Below are positions 1 to 6,904 of a stretch of 43,800 bases of DNA, piece by piece. The DNA comes from Comamonas testosteroni ATCC 11996 (GTDB lineage Bacteria > Pseudomonadota > Gammaproteobacteria > Burkholderiales > Burkholderiaceae_C), in the NCBI RefSeq assembly GCF_000241525.1, contig NZ_AHIL01000027.1:1-43800 (forward strand), given 5' to 3'. Position 1 is the first letter of the stretch; each line of letters begins with the position of its first letter. The position numbers and the translations under genes were made by a program. The notes under the pieces are model-generated. The model was not told where the DNA came from, did no database searches, and saw only the letters and a program-made list of their open reading frames with translations.

Positions 1-3
1 CAT

Positions 4-23
4 GGGCTTCAGGCCTGAAGCCC
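4..23. repeat. Perfect 20-bp palindrome
   Basis: The 20 bases are exactly self-complementary (10-bp arms, GGGCTTCAGG and its complement, no spacer). The site lies about 40 bp beyond the stop codon of the minus-strand kinase-fold gene. There is no T-tract on either side, so it is not a classical intrinsic terminator; a 3' RNA-stabilising hairpin or a protein-binding site is possible. What lies to the left is outside the window. Confidence 0.5.
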
Positions 24-62
24 AGTCAGGGAACGCGCTGGTGGCTATTGCTTTTATGGAAT

Positions 63-881
63 TCAGGCGGAGAGCGGGGGCGCCGCCAGCAAGTCATGGG
101 CTGCGAGCACGCGCAGGGTGTCGCGCCCCAGGCTCTTGCTGCGGGGCAGAAAGCGCACCCAGCTCAGTTTGTTGACGGTTCGCTCCAGTACCTGCCGGGC
201 CTCGGCGGGAAGCTGCTGCACAAACTGCTGCCAGGCCTGTCGGGCCTGCTCCAGCGCACCTGCCTGCTGCAGAAACAGTGCCGTGGACTGGGCGTAGTTG
301 AGCGCATCGCGCGCCATGCAGACAGCTTGCGGCAAATGGGCAGCAGGGTCGTCTTCAAAGTCGATGAAGCCTATGACCCCGTCGGCGCAGACCACCATAT
401 TGCGCGCCACGGCCTGGCTCAGCACCTCGCCGCGGGCATGTGCCTGCTGTATGGCCTCCAGGCCTCTTTGCCAGAGTTGCAGCGTGGCCTGTGCCCCTTG
501 GGCAATCGCGTCTTCGATGGCATTGCTCAGCGATGGAGCCTCTTCGCCCGGGCGGCCCAGATGGCGCATCACAAAGGCCTGCTCGTGCGTGGCCAGCACT
601 TGCGGCACGCGCAGGCCCTTGGCCATGAAACTGCGCAGGCGGCGCACCTCGGTTTGCAGGGACTCGGTCCCGCCGGGGTTGGGCACGGGCTGCAGCACGG
701 CGGCCCTGAACAGCTTGGCCAGCGTGTTCAGCAGCCAGTAGTTGAGGGCCGGGTTGCCTTTGTTGGCGCGCTTGACCCAAAGGGTTTCATGCGCCAGTTC
801 ATAGCGCATGATGCTGTGAGGCTGGTTCAGATGCTCGCGCAGGAATGCCTGGTAATCGATGGCGTTCTGCGCAGAGGGCAT
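63..881 (-). CDS. Kinase-fold protein, possible pseudokinase
   Basis: A 272-aa soluble protein that looks like a small Ser/Thr-kinase or LPS-kinase-like fold. Visible elements are a beta-strand Lys at about residue 37 (LWVKRANKG), an H-rich catalytic-loop region ending in RN at 160-161, and an IDFED motif at 173-177 resembling the DFG metal site. The position five residues before Asn161, normally the catalytic Asp, is Gln156 (GEVLSQAVARN), so phosphotransfer activity is doubtful. I chose ATG 881 because the alternative GTG at 1010 would overlap the upstream gene by 59 bp and would add only a low-complexity Pro/Ala/Glu-rich segment. The gene follows the glutamate-synthase-like gene in the same direction by about 70 bp, so the two are probably cotranscribed. 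The substrate is unknown. Confidence 0.6.
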   Translation of the reverse strand: MPSAQNAIDYQAFLREHLNQPHSIMRYELAHETLWVKRANKGNPALNYWLLNTLAKLFRAAVLQPVPNPGGTESLQTEVRRLRSFMAKGLRVPQVLATHEQAFVMRHLGRPGEEAPSLSNAIEDAIAQGAQATLQLWQRGLEAIQQAHARGEVLSQAVARNMVVCADGVIGFIDFEDDPAAHLPQAVCMARDALNYAQSTALFLQQAGALEQARQAWQQFVQQLPAEARQVLERTVNKLSWVRFLPRSKSLGRDTLRVLAAHDLLAAPPLSA

Positions 882-951
882 CTGCTCTTGGGCGGAAATA
901 TCCTGAGATGGCACGGCTTGGGGTCTGTCGGGCGCGCGAAGCTCTGGCTTC

Positions 952-2751
952 TCAGGTCCAGATGCCGTTGCGCTGGGGAAAAGCCTGAGATTGTGCCGCG
1001 TTGTCGGCACTATCCGCAGCAGAGGGGCGCAATACGGGCTCGTGCAGCGGCTGAAAGCTCTGTGCCGTGGCCAGCGGCCAGTAGTTCTGGAAGACTTTGT
1101 GCTGGCGCTCCAGGTTCTTGAGCAGGCAGCCTGGCTCCACGCGCAGTATCAGGTTGGACAGCAGGCTGACCTGGGTGTCGTCCAGCCGGCGCACGATATG
1201 GTGGGCCGTGATTTCGTTGGGATGCCTGAGGCCGGCGGCCTGAACCAGCTCCTGCAGCGCATGCAAGGTGTTCTTGTGGAAGTTGGCCACGCGCGTGGCC
1301 TTGTCGGGCACGACCAGCGCCTGCTGGCGCACGGTGTCTTGTGTGGTGACGCCCGTGGGGCAGGTGCCGGTGTGGCAGCTCTGTGCCTGGATGCAGCCCA
1401 GCGCCATCATGAAGCCGCGCCCCGAATTGCACCAGTCGGCGCCCAGGGCCATCATGCGGGCAATGTCGAAGGCCGTGATGACCTTGCCGGCCGCGCCGAT
1501 CTTGATGCGCTGGCGCAGGTTCGCTCCCAGCAGCGTGTTGTGCACCAGCAGCAGGCCTTCTTGCAGCGGCACGCCCACATGGTCGACAAACTCAACAGGC
1601 GCAGCGCCCGTGCCGCCTTCGGCACCGTCGACGACGATGAAGTCGGGCGTGATATTGGTTTCCAGCATGGCCTTGACCATGGCAAACCATTCCCAGGGGT
1701 GACCGACACAGAACTTGAAGCCCGTGGGCTTGCCGCCAGAAAGGCGGCGCAGCCTGGCAATGAACTGCATCAGCTCCACAGGGGTGGAGAATGCGCTGTG
1801 GCTTGAGGGCGAGATGCAGTCCACGCCAATGGGTATACCGCGCGCTGCTGCAATTTCGGGAGTGACCTTGGCTCCGGGAAGCATGCCGCCATGGCCGGGT
1901 TTGGCGCCCTGGCTGAGCTTGATCTCTATCATCTTGACCTGCGGATCGGTGGCGTTGGCGATGAATTTCTCTTCGCTGAACGTGCCGTCCGCATTGCGGC
2001 AGCCGAAGTAGCCAGAGGCCACCTCCCAGATCAGATCGCCGCCATGCATGCGGTGGTACTGGCTGATCGAGCCTTCGCCCGTGTCGTGGATGAAGCCGCC
2101 CATCTTCGCGCCCTGGTTCAGCGCCTGGATGGCATTGCCCGACAGCGCACCAAAGCTCATGGCCGAGATATTGAAGACGCTGGCGTGATAAGGGCGGGTG
2201 CAGGGGTCCACTCCTTCAGCTGGTTGCTCCTGCGTGCCGCCAATCCACAGGCGGAAGTCATGCGAGCTGAGCTTGGTGGGTTGCAGGGAGTGGTTGACCC
2301 ACTCATAGCCCTGCTGACTGACGTCGAGCTGGGTGCCGAACGGCCGGTTGTCGACCTGGCCTTTGGCACGCTGATAGACTAGCGAGCGCTGGGCGCGCGA
2401 GAAAGGCTGGGCCTCGGTATCGCCTTCGATGAAGTACTGACGAATCTCGGGACGGATGAATTCGAAGATGAAACGCAAATGTCCCATGACGGGATAGTTG
2501 CGCAAAATGGCATGCTGCTTTTGCAGCAGATCCCAGATGCCCAGCAGCACCAACAGGCCTGAAGCGACCAGCCATCCAAGCCCCCTGTCTGCTGTCGTCA
2601 GCGTGTAGAGCGAGATGCCCAGCACGACCACCGAAATGGCTAGCGCGCTATAGCGCAGAGGCAGACTGTTGAAGAAGCGATGCACTGCAGATACTCCCAT
2701 GGCAGGGTGTGTTGATGGTGGCCCGCTAAAATTCAGCCTGTACGGGAGCAT
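952..2751 (-). CDS. FMN-binding glutamate-synthase-family protein, membrane-anchored
   Basis: A 599-aa protein corresponding to the FMN/Fe-S synthase half of GltB (glutamate synthase domain 2). It has no glutaminase or GltD domain. Two hydrophobic segments near residues 35-75 come first, then a TIM-barrel with glycine-rich runs (GTGEGSISQYH, GAKPGHGGMLPGAKV), VDGAEGGTGAAP, and a cysteine cluster (CIQAQSCHTGTCP) matching the Fe-S binding segment of the family. Stand-alone proteins of this kind are common in proteobacteria; their physiological reaction is not established. The start at 2751 follows a G-rich stretch that could serve as a ribosome site; an inner ATG at 2700 lacks one. The gene diverges from the YecA/SEC-C gene across 78 bp. 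The link with the following kinase-fold gene is inference. Confidence 0.85.
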   Translation of the reverse strand: MLPYRLNFSGPPSTHPAMGVSAVHRFFNSLPLRYSALAISVVVLGISLYTLTTADRGLGWLVASGLLVLLGIWDLLQKQHAILRNYPVMGHLRFIFEFIRPEIRQYFIEGDTEAQPFSRAQRSLVYQRAKGQVDNRPFGTQLDVSQQGYEWVNHSLQPTKLSSHDFRLWIGGTQEQPAEGVDPCTRPYHASVFNISAMSFGALSGNAIQALNQGAKMGGFIHDTGEGSISQYHRMHGGDLIWEVASGYFGCRNADGTFSEEKFIANATDPQVKMIEIKLSQGAKPGHGGMLPGAKVTPEIAAARGIPIGVDCISPSSHSAFSTPVELMQFIARLRRLSGGKPTGFKFCVGHPWEWFAMVKAMLETNITPDFIVVDGAEGGTGAAPVEFVDHVGVPLQEGLLLVHNTLLGANLRQRIKIGAAGKVITAFDIARMMALGADWCNSGRGFMMALGCIQAQSCHTGTCPTGVTTQDTVRQQALVVPDKATRVANFHKNTLHALQELVQAAGLRHPNEITAHHIVRRLDDTQVSLLSNLILRVEPGCLLKNLERQHKVFQNYWPLATAQSFQPLHEPVLRPSAADSADNAAQSQAFPQRNGIWT

Positions 2752-2829
2752 CCTGCCCCCAGCTCCATCTCCCGGCCCTGCACTTCGATAGTGATGAAAC
2801 GGTCCGGGCCATCATAAAAGCCTTTCCCT

Positions 2830-3678
2830 ATGCAAGAACAAGCACCTAACTCCGCAGCAGAAGACGCGGTCCTCGCCGACATGCCTGAGGGCGCACTGAG
2901 CAACGATCAGCTCGAAGAGCTGGATGCGCTGCTCGATGAGCTGCGCACCCGTGGCGACGAAATCCCCCAGTGGGAATTCTGTGACGGTTTCCTGACCGCT
3001 CTGGTCTGCACGCGTCGCCCCATCGCCGCAGCCGAATACATGCCCATGTTGCTGGGCGATGGCGAAGCCCTGCAAGTGGCCGAAGGCCAGCCCCTGCCCA
3101 AGCTGGAAGTCTTCAAGGACGAGGCCCAGCAGGCACGTTTCATGGAGCTGTTCGAGCTGCGCCTGGCCGAAGTGCGCGAGCAGCTCGATGCCGACATCAA
3201 GTCCCTGGCCGACGACGCCGCCTTCCAGCCCGAAGCACTGGACACGCGTGGCGCCATCGCCATCCTGCCCGAAGCCGAGCAGGCCGAGTTGGCCGGCGAA
3301 GAAGTGCCCTCGTTCTCGCAAGTGTGGGCGTTGGGCTTCATGTTTGTGGTGGAGAACTGGGCCGACGAATGGGCGGCACCCCGCGACAAGGAAGCAGCCC
3401 AGTTGCTGGATGCGGCCATGGAGTTCATCGTCAACCTGACCGAAGACGACACCGATGAGCCGGCGCTGAATCTGTACGACGAAGCCGGCCCCGCCTCGAC
3501 CAGCCAGGAACGTGTGGACGCCTTTGGCGAAGCCATCTGGGCCGTGTATGACCTGTACCGCCTGTGGAAGAGCATGGGCCCCCGCCAGGAAACCATCGTC
3601 AAGGGCGAGCAGCCCGGCCGCAATGACCCCTGCCCCTGCGGTAGCGGCAAGAAGTTCAAGAAGTGCCACGGGGCTTGA
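2830..3678 (+). CDS. YecA/UPF0149-family protein with C-terminal SEC-C zinc motif
   Basis: A 282-aa acidic protein. The N-terminal two thirds look like the YecA/YgfB (UPF0149) helical fold: [16 protein letters not shown], then [13 protein letters not shown] and a late W-x-x-G-F segment. The last about 20 residues are a SEC-C metal-binding motif, [17 protein letters not shown], with C-x-C-x8-C-H zinc ligands as in the SecA tail. SEC-C tails bind zinc and often contact SecB or ribosomes; the role of this protein is not known. It appears monocistronic and is followed by a hairpin-rich repeat. The family call is firm, the function is not. Confidence 0.88.
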   Translation: MQEQAPNSAAEDAVLADMPEGALSNDQLEELDALLDELRTRGDEIPQWEFCDGFLTALVCTRRPIAAAEYMPMLLGDGEALQVAEGQPLPKLEVFKDEAQQARFMELFELRLAEVREQLDADIKSLADDAAFQPEALDTRGAIAILPEAEQAELAGEEVPSFSQVWALGFMFVVENWADEWAAPRDKEAAQLLDAAMEFIVNLTEDDTDEPALNLYDEAGPASTSQERVDAFGEAIWAVYDLYRLWKSMGPRQETIVKGEQPGRNDPCPCGSGKKFKKCHGA

Positions 3679-3680
3679 CC

Positions 3681-3772
3681 AGAGCCACCGCCTGAGGCTC
3701 TTTGAGCTTCCCCGCCAAGGGGCGGCAGCACCACCAACGCCGGGCGGTCTTTGCCTGCTGCCTCCGCGTTGG
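3681..3772. repeat. GC-rich hairpin repeat after the SEC-C gene (copy 1)
   Basis: Intergenic stretch with nested inverted repeats: AGAGCC/GGCTCT (3681-3686 / 3696-3701, followed by TTTGAG) and CCAACGC/GCGTTGG (3734-3740 / 3766-3772). The order of words CCTGAGGC, CTTCCCC, GGGG, GG-CTTTGC recurs at 28846-28950 between trpE and the chorismate mutase gene. That suggests a dispersed intergenic element. The first hairpin may also end SEC-C gene transcription. Confidence 0.5.
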
Positions 3773-3890
3773 GGATGGCGGCGTTGCAGAGTCCTCTATC
3801 AAGGCGTCTCGGTTGTCGGGAGGCTCAAACTAAAAAAGGCCGCGTGACATTTGCGTAGGCATTGCCGTTCAGTGTGGGTTAGTGAAATAG

Positions 3891-4205
3891 ATGACGCATT
3901 TAGGTGAGCGCATACGCGCCCGGCGACAGGCGCTGGGTTTGAGCCAGGGGCGCTTGGCGCAGATGGCGGATGTCACTGCATCCGCCATCTCGCAGATCGA
4001 GTCGGGAGCCATTCGCACTCTCAAGAATGACACACTGGCAAGACTGGCCGTCGCGCTGCAGACCACGGCGCTGGAATTGATGGCAGGTCTGCATTCCGAG
4101 ACCGCATCGCTACCCAGCGACGAGCAGCGCTTGCTCGACTGCTATAGAAAACTGCAGCCACCGCTGCAGGACATTGCTCTCAAACTGATTAAAGCCCTGC
4201 AGTGA
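3891..4205 (+). CDS. XRE-family HTH transcriptional regulator
   Basis: A 104-aa protein with a Cro/CI-type helix-turn-helix at residues 5-58 (ERIRARRQALGLSQGRLAQ, ASAISQIESG, LARLAVAL). A short helical tail (SDEQRLLDCYRKL...) may dimerise. No Shine-Dalgarno sequence is visible before the ATG. The gene lies directly upstream of the Tad pilus locus in the same direction but is cut off from it by a strong terminator, so it is a candidate local regulator rather than an operon member. Its target is unknown. Confidence 0.85.
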   Translation: MTHLGERIRARRQALGLSQGRLAQMADVTASAISQIESGAIRTLKNDTLARLAVALQTTALELMAGLHSETASLPSDEQRLLDCYRKLQPPLQDIALKLIKALQ

Positions 4206-4218
4206 TTCTCGAATCACT
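4201..4218. promoter_or_regulatory. 8-bp inverted repeat spanning the XRE gene stop codon
   Basis: AGTGATTC and GAATCACT form a perfect 8-bp inverted repeat with a 2-bp centre, overlapping the TGA of the XRE gene. The size and symmetry fit an HTH-dimer operator, but a small RNA hairpin just ahead of the terminator is equally possible. No second copy was noticed in the window. Confidence 0.3.
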
Positions 4219-4244
4219 TTGCTGAGCGATTCCTTTTGTTTCAG

Positions 4245-4276
4245 AAAGGCCTGCTATTTGCAGGCCTTTTTGTTTT
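4245..4276 (+). terminator. Intrinsic terminator after the XRE gene
   Basis: Stem AAAGGCCTGC / GCAGGCCTTT (4245-4254 and 4260-4269) with a TATTT loop, running into a T-rich tail. This is a textbook Rho-independent terminator and separates the regulator from the Tad locus. Confidence 0.93.
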
Positions 4277-4622
4277 TCATTCAAAACCAAGGGTTAACCC
4301 GATTATTGAATGTAGGATGAAATCTATTAATCTGTAGGAAATAAATGAAGATTGCGTAGATTGAACCGGAAGACATACGTGAGGGAAGAGTCAAGAAAAC
4401 TGCAGACGCTTCTCTGTGTCTTGTGAAGTCTTTGTTTTCATTGGTATTTTTGATGGGAGAGTGCTTGCTTGCAAGGTGATTGAAATTGCCGACAACTATG
4501 CTGCATGGTTGTTGATAGCTATTTCAAATATTTCAAGATGTTTCTTGCTTCGTAAGATCAGTTCCGCGGTGGTCGAAAACAGCCACAGCGATCTACCAAC
4601 CTGATTGTTGAAGGAGCTAGTC
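4277..4622 (+). promoter_or_regulatory. AT-rich leader and presumed promoter region of the Tad locus
   Basis: About 345 bp with no convincing gene. It is much richer in A and T than the surroundings. It contains a perfect GGGTTAACCC palindrome at 4291-4300 and several weak sigma-70-like pairs; none is good enough to name. TTGATAGCTATTTC at 4512-4525 may be a remnant of the TAGCT repeat family. The flp Shine-Dalgarno AAGGAG sits at 4611-4616. The Tad promoter must lie here because a terminator stands upstream. Confidence 0.4.
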
Positions 4623-4829
4623 ATGAAAGACCAAATCATCAAATTCTGGCGCGATGAAGAAGGTGCAACGGCGATTGAGTATGGGTTGATTGCGGGGCTG
4701 ATTGCAGTAGGTCTGATCGTCTCCTTGGAGGGAGTTCGTAATGCAATCGGTAATCTTTTTACGCGAATCACCAACGTTTTAGGAACTGTTGCTGTCACCA
4801 ATGGGGGGACTGGCTCTGGAGGTGGCTAA
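4623..4829 (+). CDS. flp: Flp-type type IVb pilin prepilin
   Basis: A 68-aa prepilin, the major subunit of the Flp/Tad adhesion pilus. A short positively charged leader ends in EEG, with predicted cleavage after Gly14, giving a mature N-terminus ATAIEYGLIAGLIAVGL. The +5 Glu and +6 Tyr are diagnostic for Flp pilins. A single hydrophobic helix is followed by a Gly/Thr-rich tail (GGTGSGGG). ATG 4623 is chosen for the AAGGAG 7 bases upstream. It is the first gene of the locus, and the codons of its glycine tail double as the Shine-Dalgarno of tadV. Only one flp copy is present. Confidence 0.95.
   Translation: MKDQIIKFWRDEEGATAIEYGLIAGLIAVGLIVSLEGVRNAIGNLFTRITNVLGTVAVTNGGTGSGGG
4818..4825 (+). 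promoter_or_regulatory. tadV ribosome binding site inside the flp coding end
   Basis: GGAGGTGG, coding for the last glycines of Flp, lies 5 bases before GTG 4831. It is a near-perfect Shine-Dalgarno and fixes the tadV start as GTG 4831, two bases past the flp stop, rather than in-frame ATG 4801 or TTG 4789. Confidence 0.75.
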
Positions 4830-4830
4830 C

Positions 4831-5307
4831 GTGTTAGTTGGCATGACATTTCTGCTGTGGCTTTGCATAGCCGCAGCAGGTGATGTTGTCTATAGAAAGT
4901 GTTTTAACTGGATTGTGCTTGCTGGTTTTTTATTAATAATAATCATATTGTTAACTAATTTTGAATACGATTTCATAAATATATCTGTAAAAGATAGATT
5001 GATAGGTGCAGGTTCGGCATTTTTTATTCTTTTGATTTTTTATTCAATAGGAATGATGGGTGCTGGCGATGTTAAATTTGCAACTGTTCTCGGTGTTTGG
5101 GTAGGCTGGAGTTTATTATTGTCTATATGGGCCTTGAGTTGCGTATTTGCGGTGGTTCATGGCCTAGTGGCGCGAAGCGATTTGAAGTATTTTTATGTTC
5201 CGGCAGTAAATTGGAGTGATAGTCACCAGGAGAATAGGAGAAGATTCATTCCTTATGTTACCTATCTATCGTTGGCGACGGTAGTTGTTCTGATGCTTAA
5301 TAAATAG
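4831..5307 (+). CDS. tadV: Prepilin peptidase TadV/CpaA
   Basis: A 158-aa polytopic membrane aspartic protease that removes the leaders of Flp and the TadE-like pseudopilin at the inner membrane. The two family aspartates are visible: Asp18 in AAAGDVVYRK and Asp80 in the GxGD motif MGAGDVKF. There are four to five hydrophobic segments. There is no N-methylase or zinc domain, as expected for the short TadV class. The start is GTG 4831 on Shine-Dalgarno evidence. The base composition is conspicuously AT-rich with many TTA, ATA and AAT codons, unlike the GC-rich genes from cpaB onward. That points to relaxed selection or separate ancestry for this end of the locus. Confidence 0.92.
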   Translation: MLVGMTFLLWLCIAAAGDVVYRKCFNWIVLAGFLLIIIILLTNFEYDFINISVKDRLIGAGSAFFILLIFYSIGMMGAGDVKFATVLGVWVGWSLLLSIWALSCVFAVVHGLVARSDLKYFYVPAVNWSDSHQENRRRFIPYVTYLSLATVVVLMLNK

Positions 5308-5326
5308 CAAGAAGAAAGGAGGGGGC

Positions 5327-5863
5327 ATGCAATTAAAGCAACAGCAAGGTGCAGCCGCAATTGAATTTGCCATTCTCTTTCCCATCTTCTTTCTGATCTT
5401 CTACGCCATCATTACTTATGGCCTGATCTTTGCTGCACAGCAGACTCTGACTTTGGCTGCCGCCGAAGGGGCAAGAGCCGCTGTGCGCTATCCAGCACCG
5501 TCCTCTGGCAGTTCGGCGACTAAGGAGACGCAGCTGCTGAATCGTCTTGCTGCGGCCTGCGCTAGTGCGGCTATAGCGACTGATTGGCTTTCCCAAATCG
5601 GTGCAGGCCTTGGCTCTACGACCTGTGGCTCAGGTCTCAGCAATGCAGCGGGCTTGTATGCCACCTCTGGTCTGTGTGGTACCGGATCTGCGTCCTTCAC
5701 AGCTAGCAGCAATACCAGCCAGGTGAACTGCGTGACTATGCAGGTGAACTACAACTATGCCTCTGCTCCGCTGATTCCGAAGCTGCTTGGACCTTTTCTG
5801 GGTCTACCCACTCCAAATCTGTTGCAGGGGAAGGCGGTCGCACAAATTAGCTTGATTGACTGA
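5327..5863 (+). CDS. tadE: TadE-like pseudopilin
   Basis: A 178-aa minor pilin-like protein. A short leader with QQQG is followed by AAAIEFAILFPIFFLIFYAIITYGL: the predicted TadV cut is after Gly8, with the +5 Glu at residue 13, then one transmembrane helix and a periplasmic domain with several cysteines. TadE-type proteins are processed like Flp and assist pilus assembly or adhesion. AAGGAGGGGG stands directly before the ATG. It lies 19 bp after tadV. No separate TadF was found next to it, although many Tad loci carry both. Confidence 0.9.
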   Translation: MQLKQQQGAAAIEFAILFPIFFLIFYAIITYGLIFAAQQTLTLAAAEGARAAVRYPAPSSGSSATKETQLLNRLAAACASAAIATDWLSQIGAGLGSTTCGSGLSNAAGLYATSGLCGTGSASFTASSNTSQVNCVTMQVNYNYASAPLIPKLLGPFLGLPTPNLLQGKAVAQISLID

Positions 5864-5911
5864 AAACGATAAAGCTTTGCTCTTTTAGACAAAGTAAGAA
5901 GAGGGGGATCT

Positions 5912-6901
5912 ATGGTGAATGTCGCAAAGATCGCAGTCGGGGTTTTGCTGGCAATTGCATTGGCTTTGGGCGTTTATGGGTGGATGCTTGCCAGGACACC
6001 TCAAGCACCAGACCACCAGGCTCTGGCCTCCGCCCACGAGAGCAAGCCCAGTGCTGATGTGAACGTGGTGATGGCCGCACAGGCCATTCCTGCGGGTCAG
6101 ACACTCAAGGCCGAGGATCTGCAACTCACTCAGCTGCCTTCCAAACCCGATGGCGCTTATAGCGAGATTGCGGCAGCCATTGGCTCTGTGCCTGCGGTGG
6201 ACATCCCCAAAGGCGCCCCTGTGCTCAAAGGGCAGATGGTGACGGGCCTTGCCCTGAAGGTCGCAGAAGGTGAGCGCGCCGTCGCCGTCAAGGTGGACGA
6301 AAGCATTGGCGCCGGCAATCGCATACGCCCTGGGGACTTTGTCGATGTCTTCTTCGTACTGCGCCGCGATGGCAATGAAATCGACCAGAGCCAGGCACGC
6401 TTGCTGCTTTCGCGCAAGCGTGTGCTTGCCTATGGCGCTGCGTCAGTCGATGCACTGACCACGGCTGAAAAAACAGACGGCAAGCAGGCCAGTGGCCCTG
6501 ACAACGCACGCACCGCAGTGCTTGCAGTACCTGTGGCAGAGGTGAGTCAATTGGCCTTGGGAGGCTCTAGCGGCAGCTTGGTACTAGCACTGCGCAATCC
6601 GACGGATATGACAGAGCCGGACATGGAAAAGTTTGCGCCGCTGCCCGGCGTGCTGACTGTGGCCATGCCCAAAGGCGCTGTTGTAGCGCCGCTGGAAGGT
6701 GCTGACGCAGCGCAGGCCGGTGTGGCCATGAGCAGCCTGGCTGGGTCTGCAGGCACTTCTGCAGCGCGCACGAGTGCTGCCAAGCCGATGACAGCTGGTG
6801 TTGCCAAGCCTGCAGTGCCGCGCACGCGTACTGCATCTGCAGACACCTCCCTGCCTGTTGAATTTGTACGTGGCGCCAACTCTCAAACCGTGCGGTACTG
6901 A
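5912..6901 (+). CDS. cpaB: Flp pilus assembly protein CpaB/RcpC
   Basis: A 329-aa periplasmic or inner-membrane-anchored protein. An N-terminal transmembrane segment (residues 5-27) is followed by a SAF domain (about 48-110: VVMAAQAIPAGQTLKAEDLQL ... VPAVDIPKGAPVLKGQMV) and the RcpC-like domain (VAVKVDESIGAGNRIRPGDFVDVFFVLRR). The C-terminal 70 residues are Ala/Thr-rich and probably disordered. CpaB is thought to help couple the secretin to the inner-membrane complex, perhaps via peptidoglycan. GAGGGGG precedes the ATG. The next gene, for the secretin, starts 3 bp after the stop. Confidence 0.93.
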   Translation: MVNVAKIAVGVLLAIALALGVYGWMLARTPQAPDHQALASAHESKPSADVNVVMAAQAIPAGQTLKAEDLQLTQLPSKPDGAYSEIAAAIGSVPAVDIPKGAPVLKGQMVTGLALKVAEGERAVAVKVDESIGAGNRIRPGDFVDVFFVLRRDGNEIDQSQARLLLSRKRVLAYGAASVDALTTAEKTDGKQASGPDNARTAVLAVPVAEVSQLALGGSSGSLVLALRNPTDMTEPDMEKFAPLPGVLTVAMPKGAVVAPLEGADAAQAGVAMSSLAGSAGTSAARTSAAKPMTAGVAKPAVPRTRTASADTSLPVEFVRGANSQTVRY

Positions 6902-6904
6902 GCT

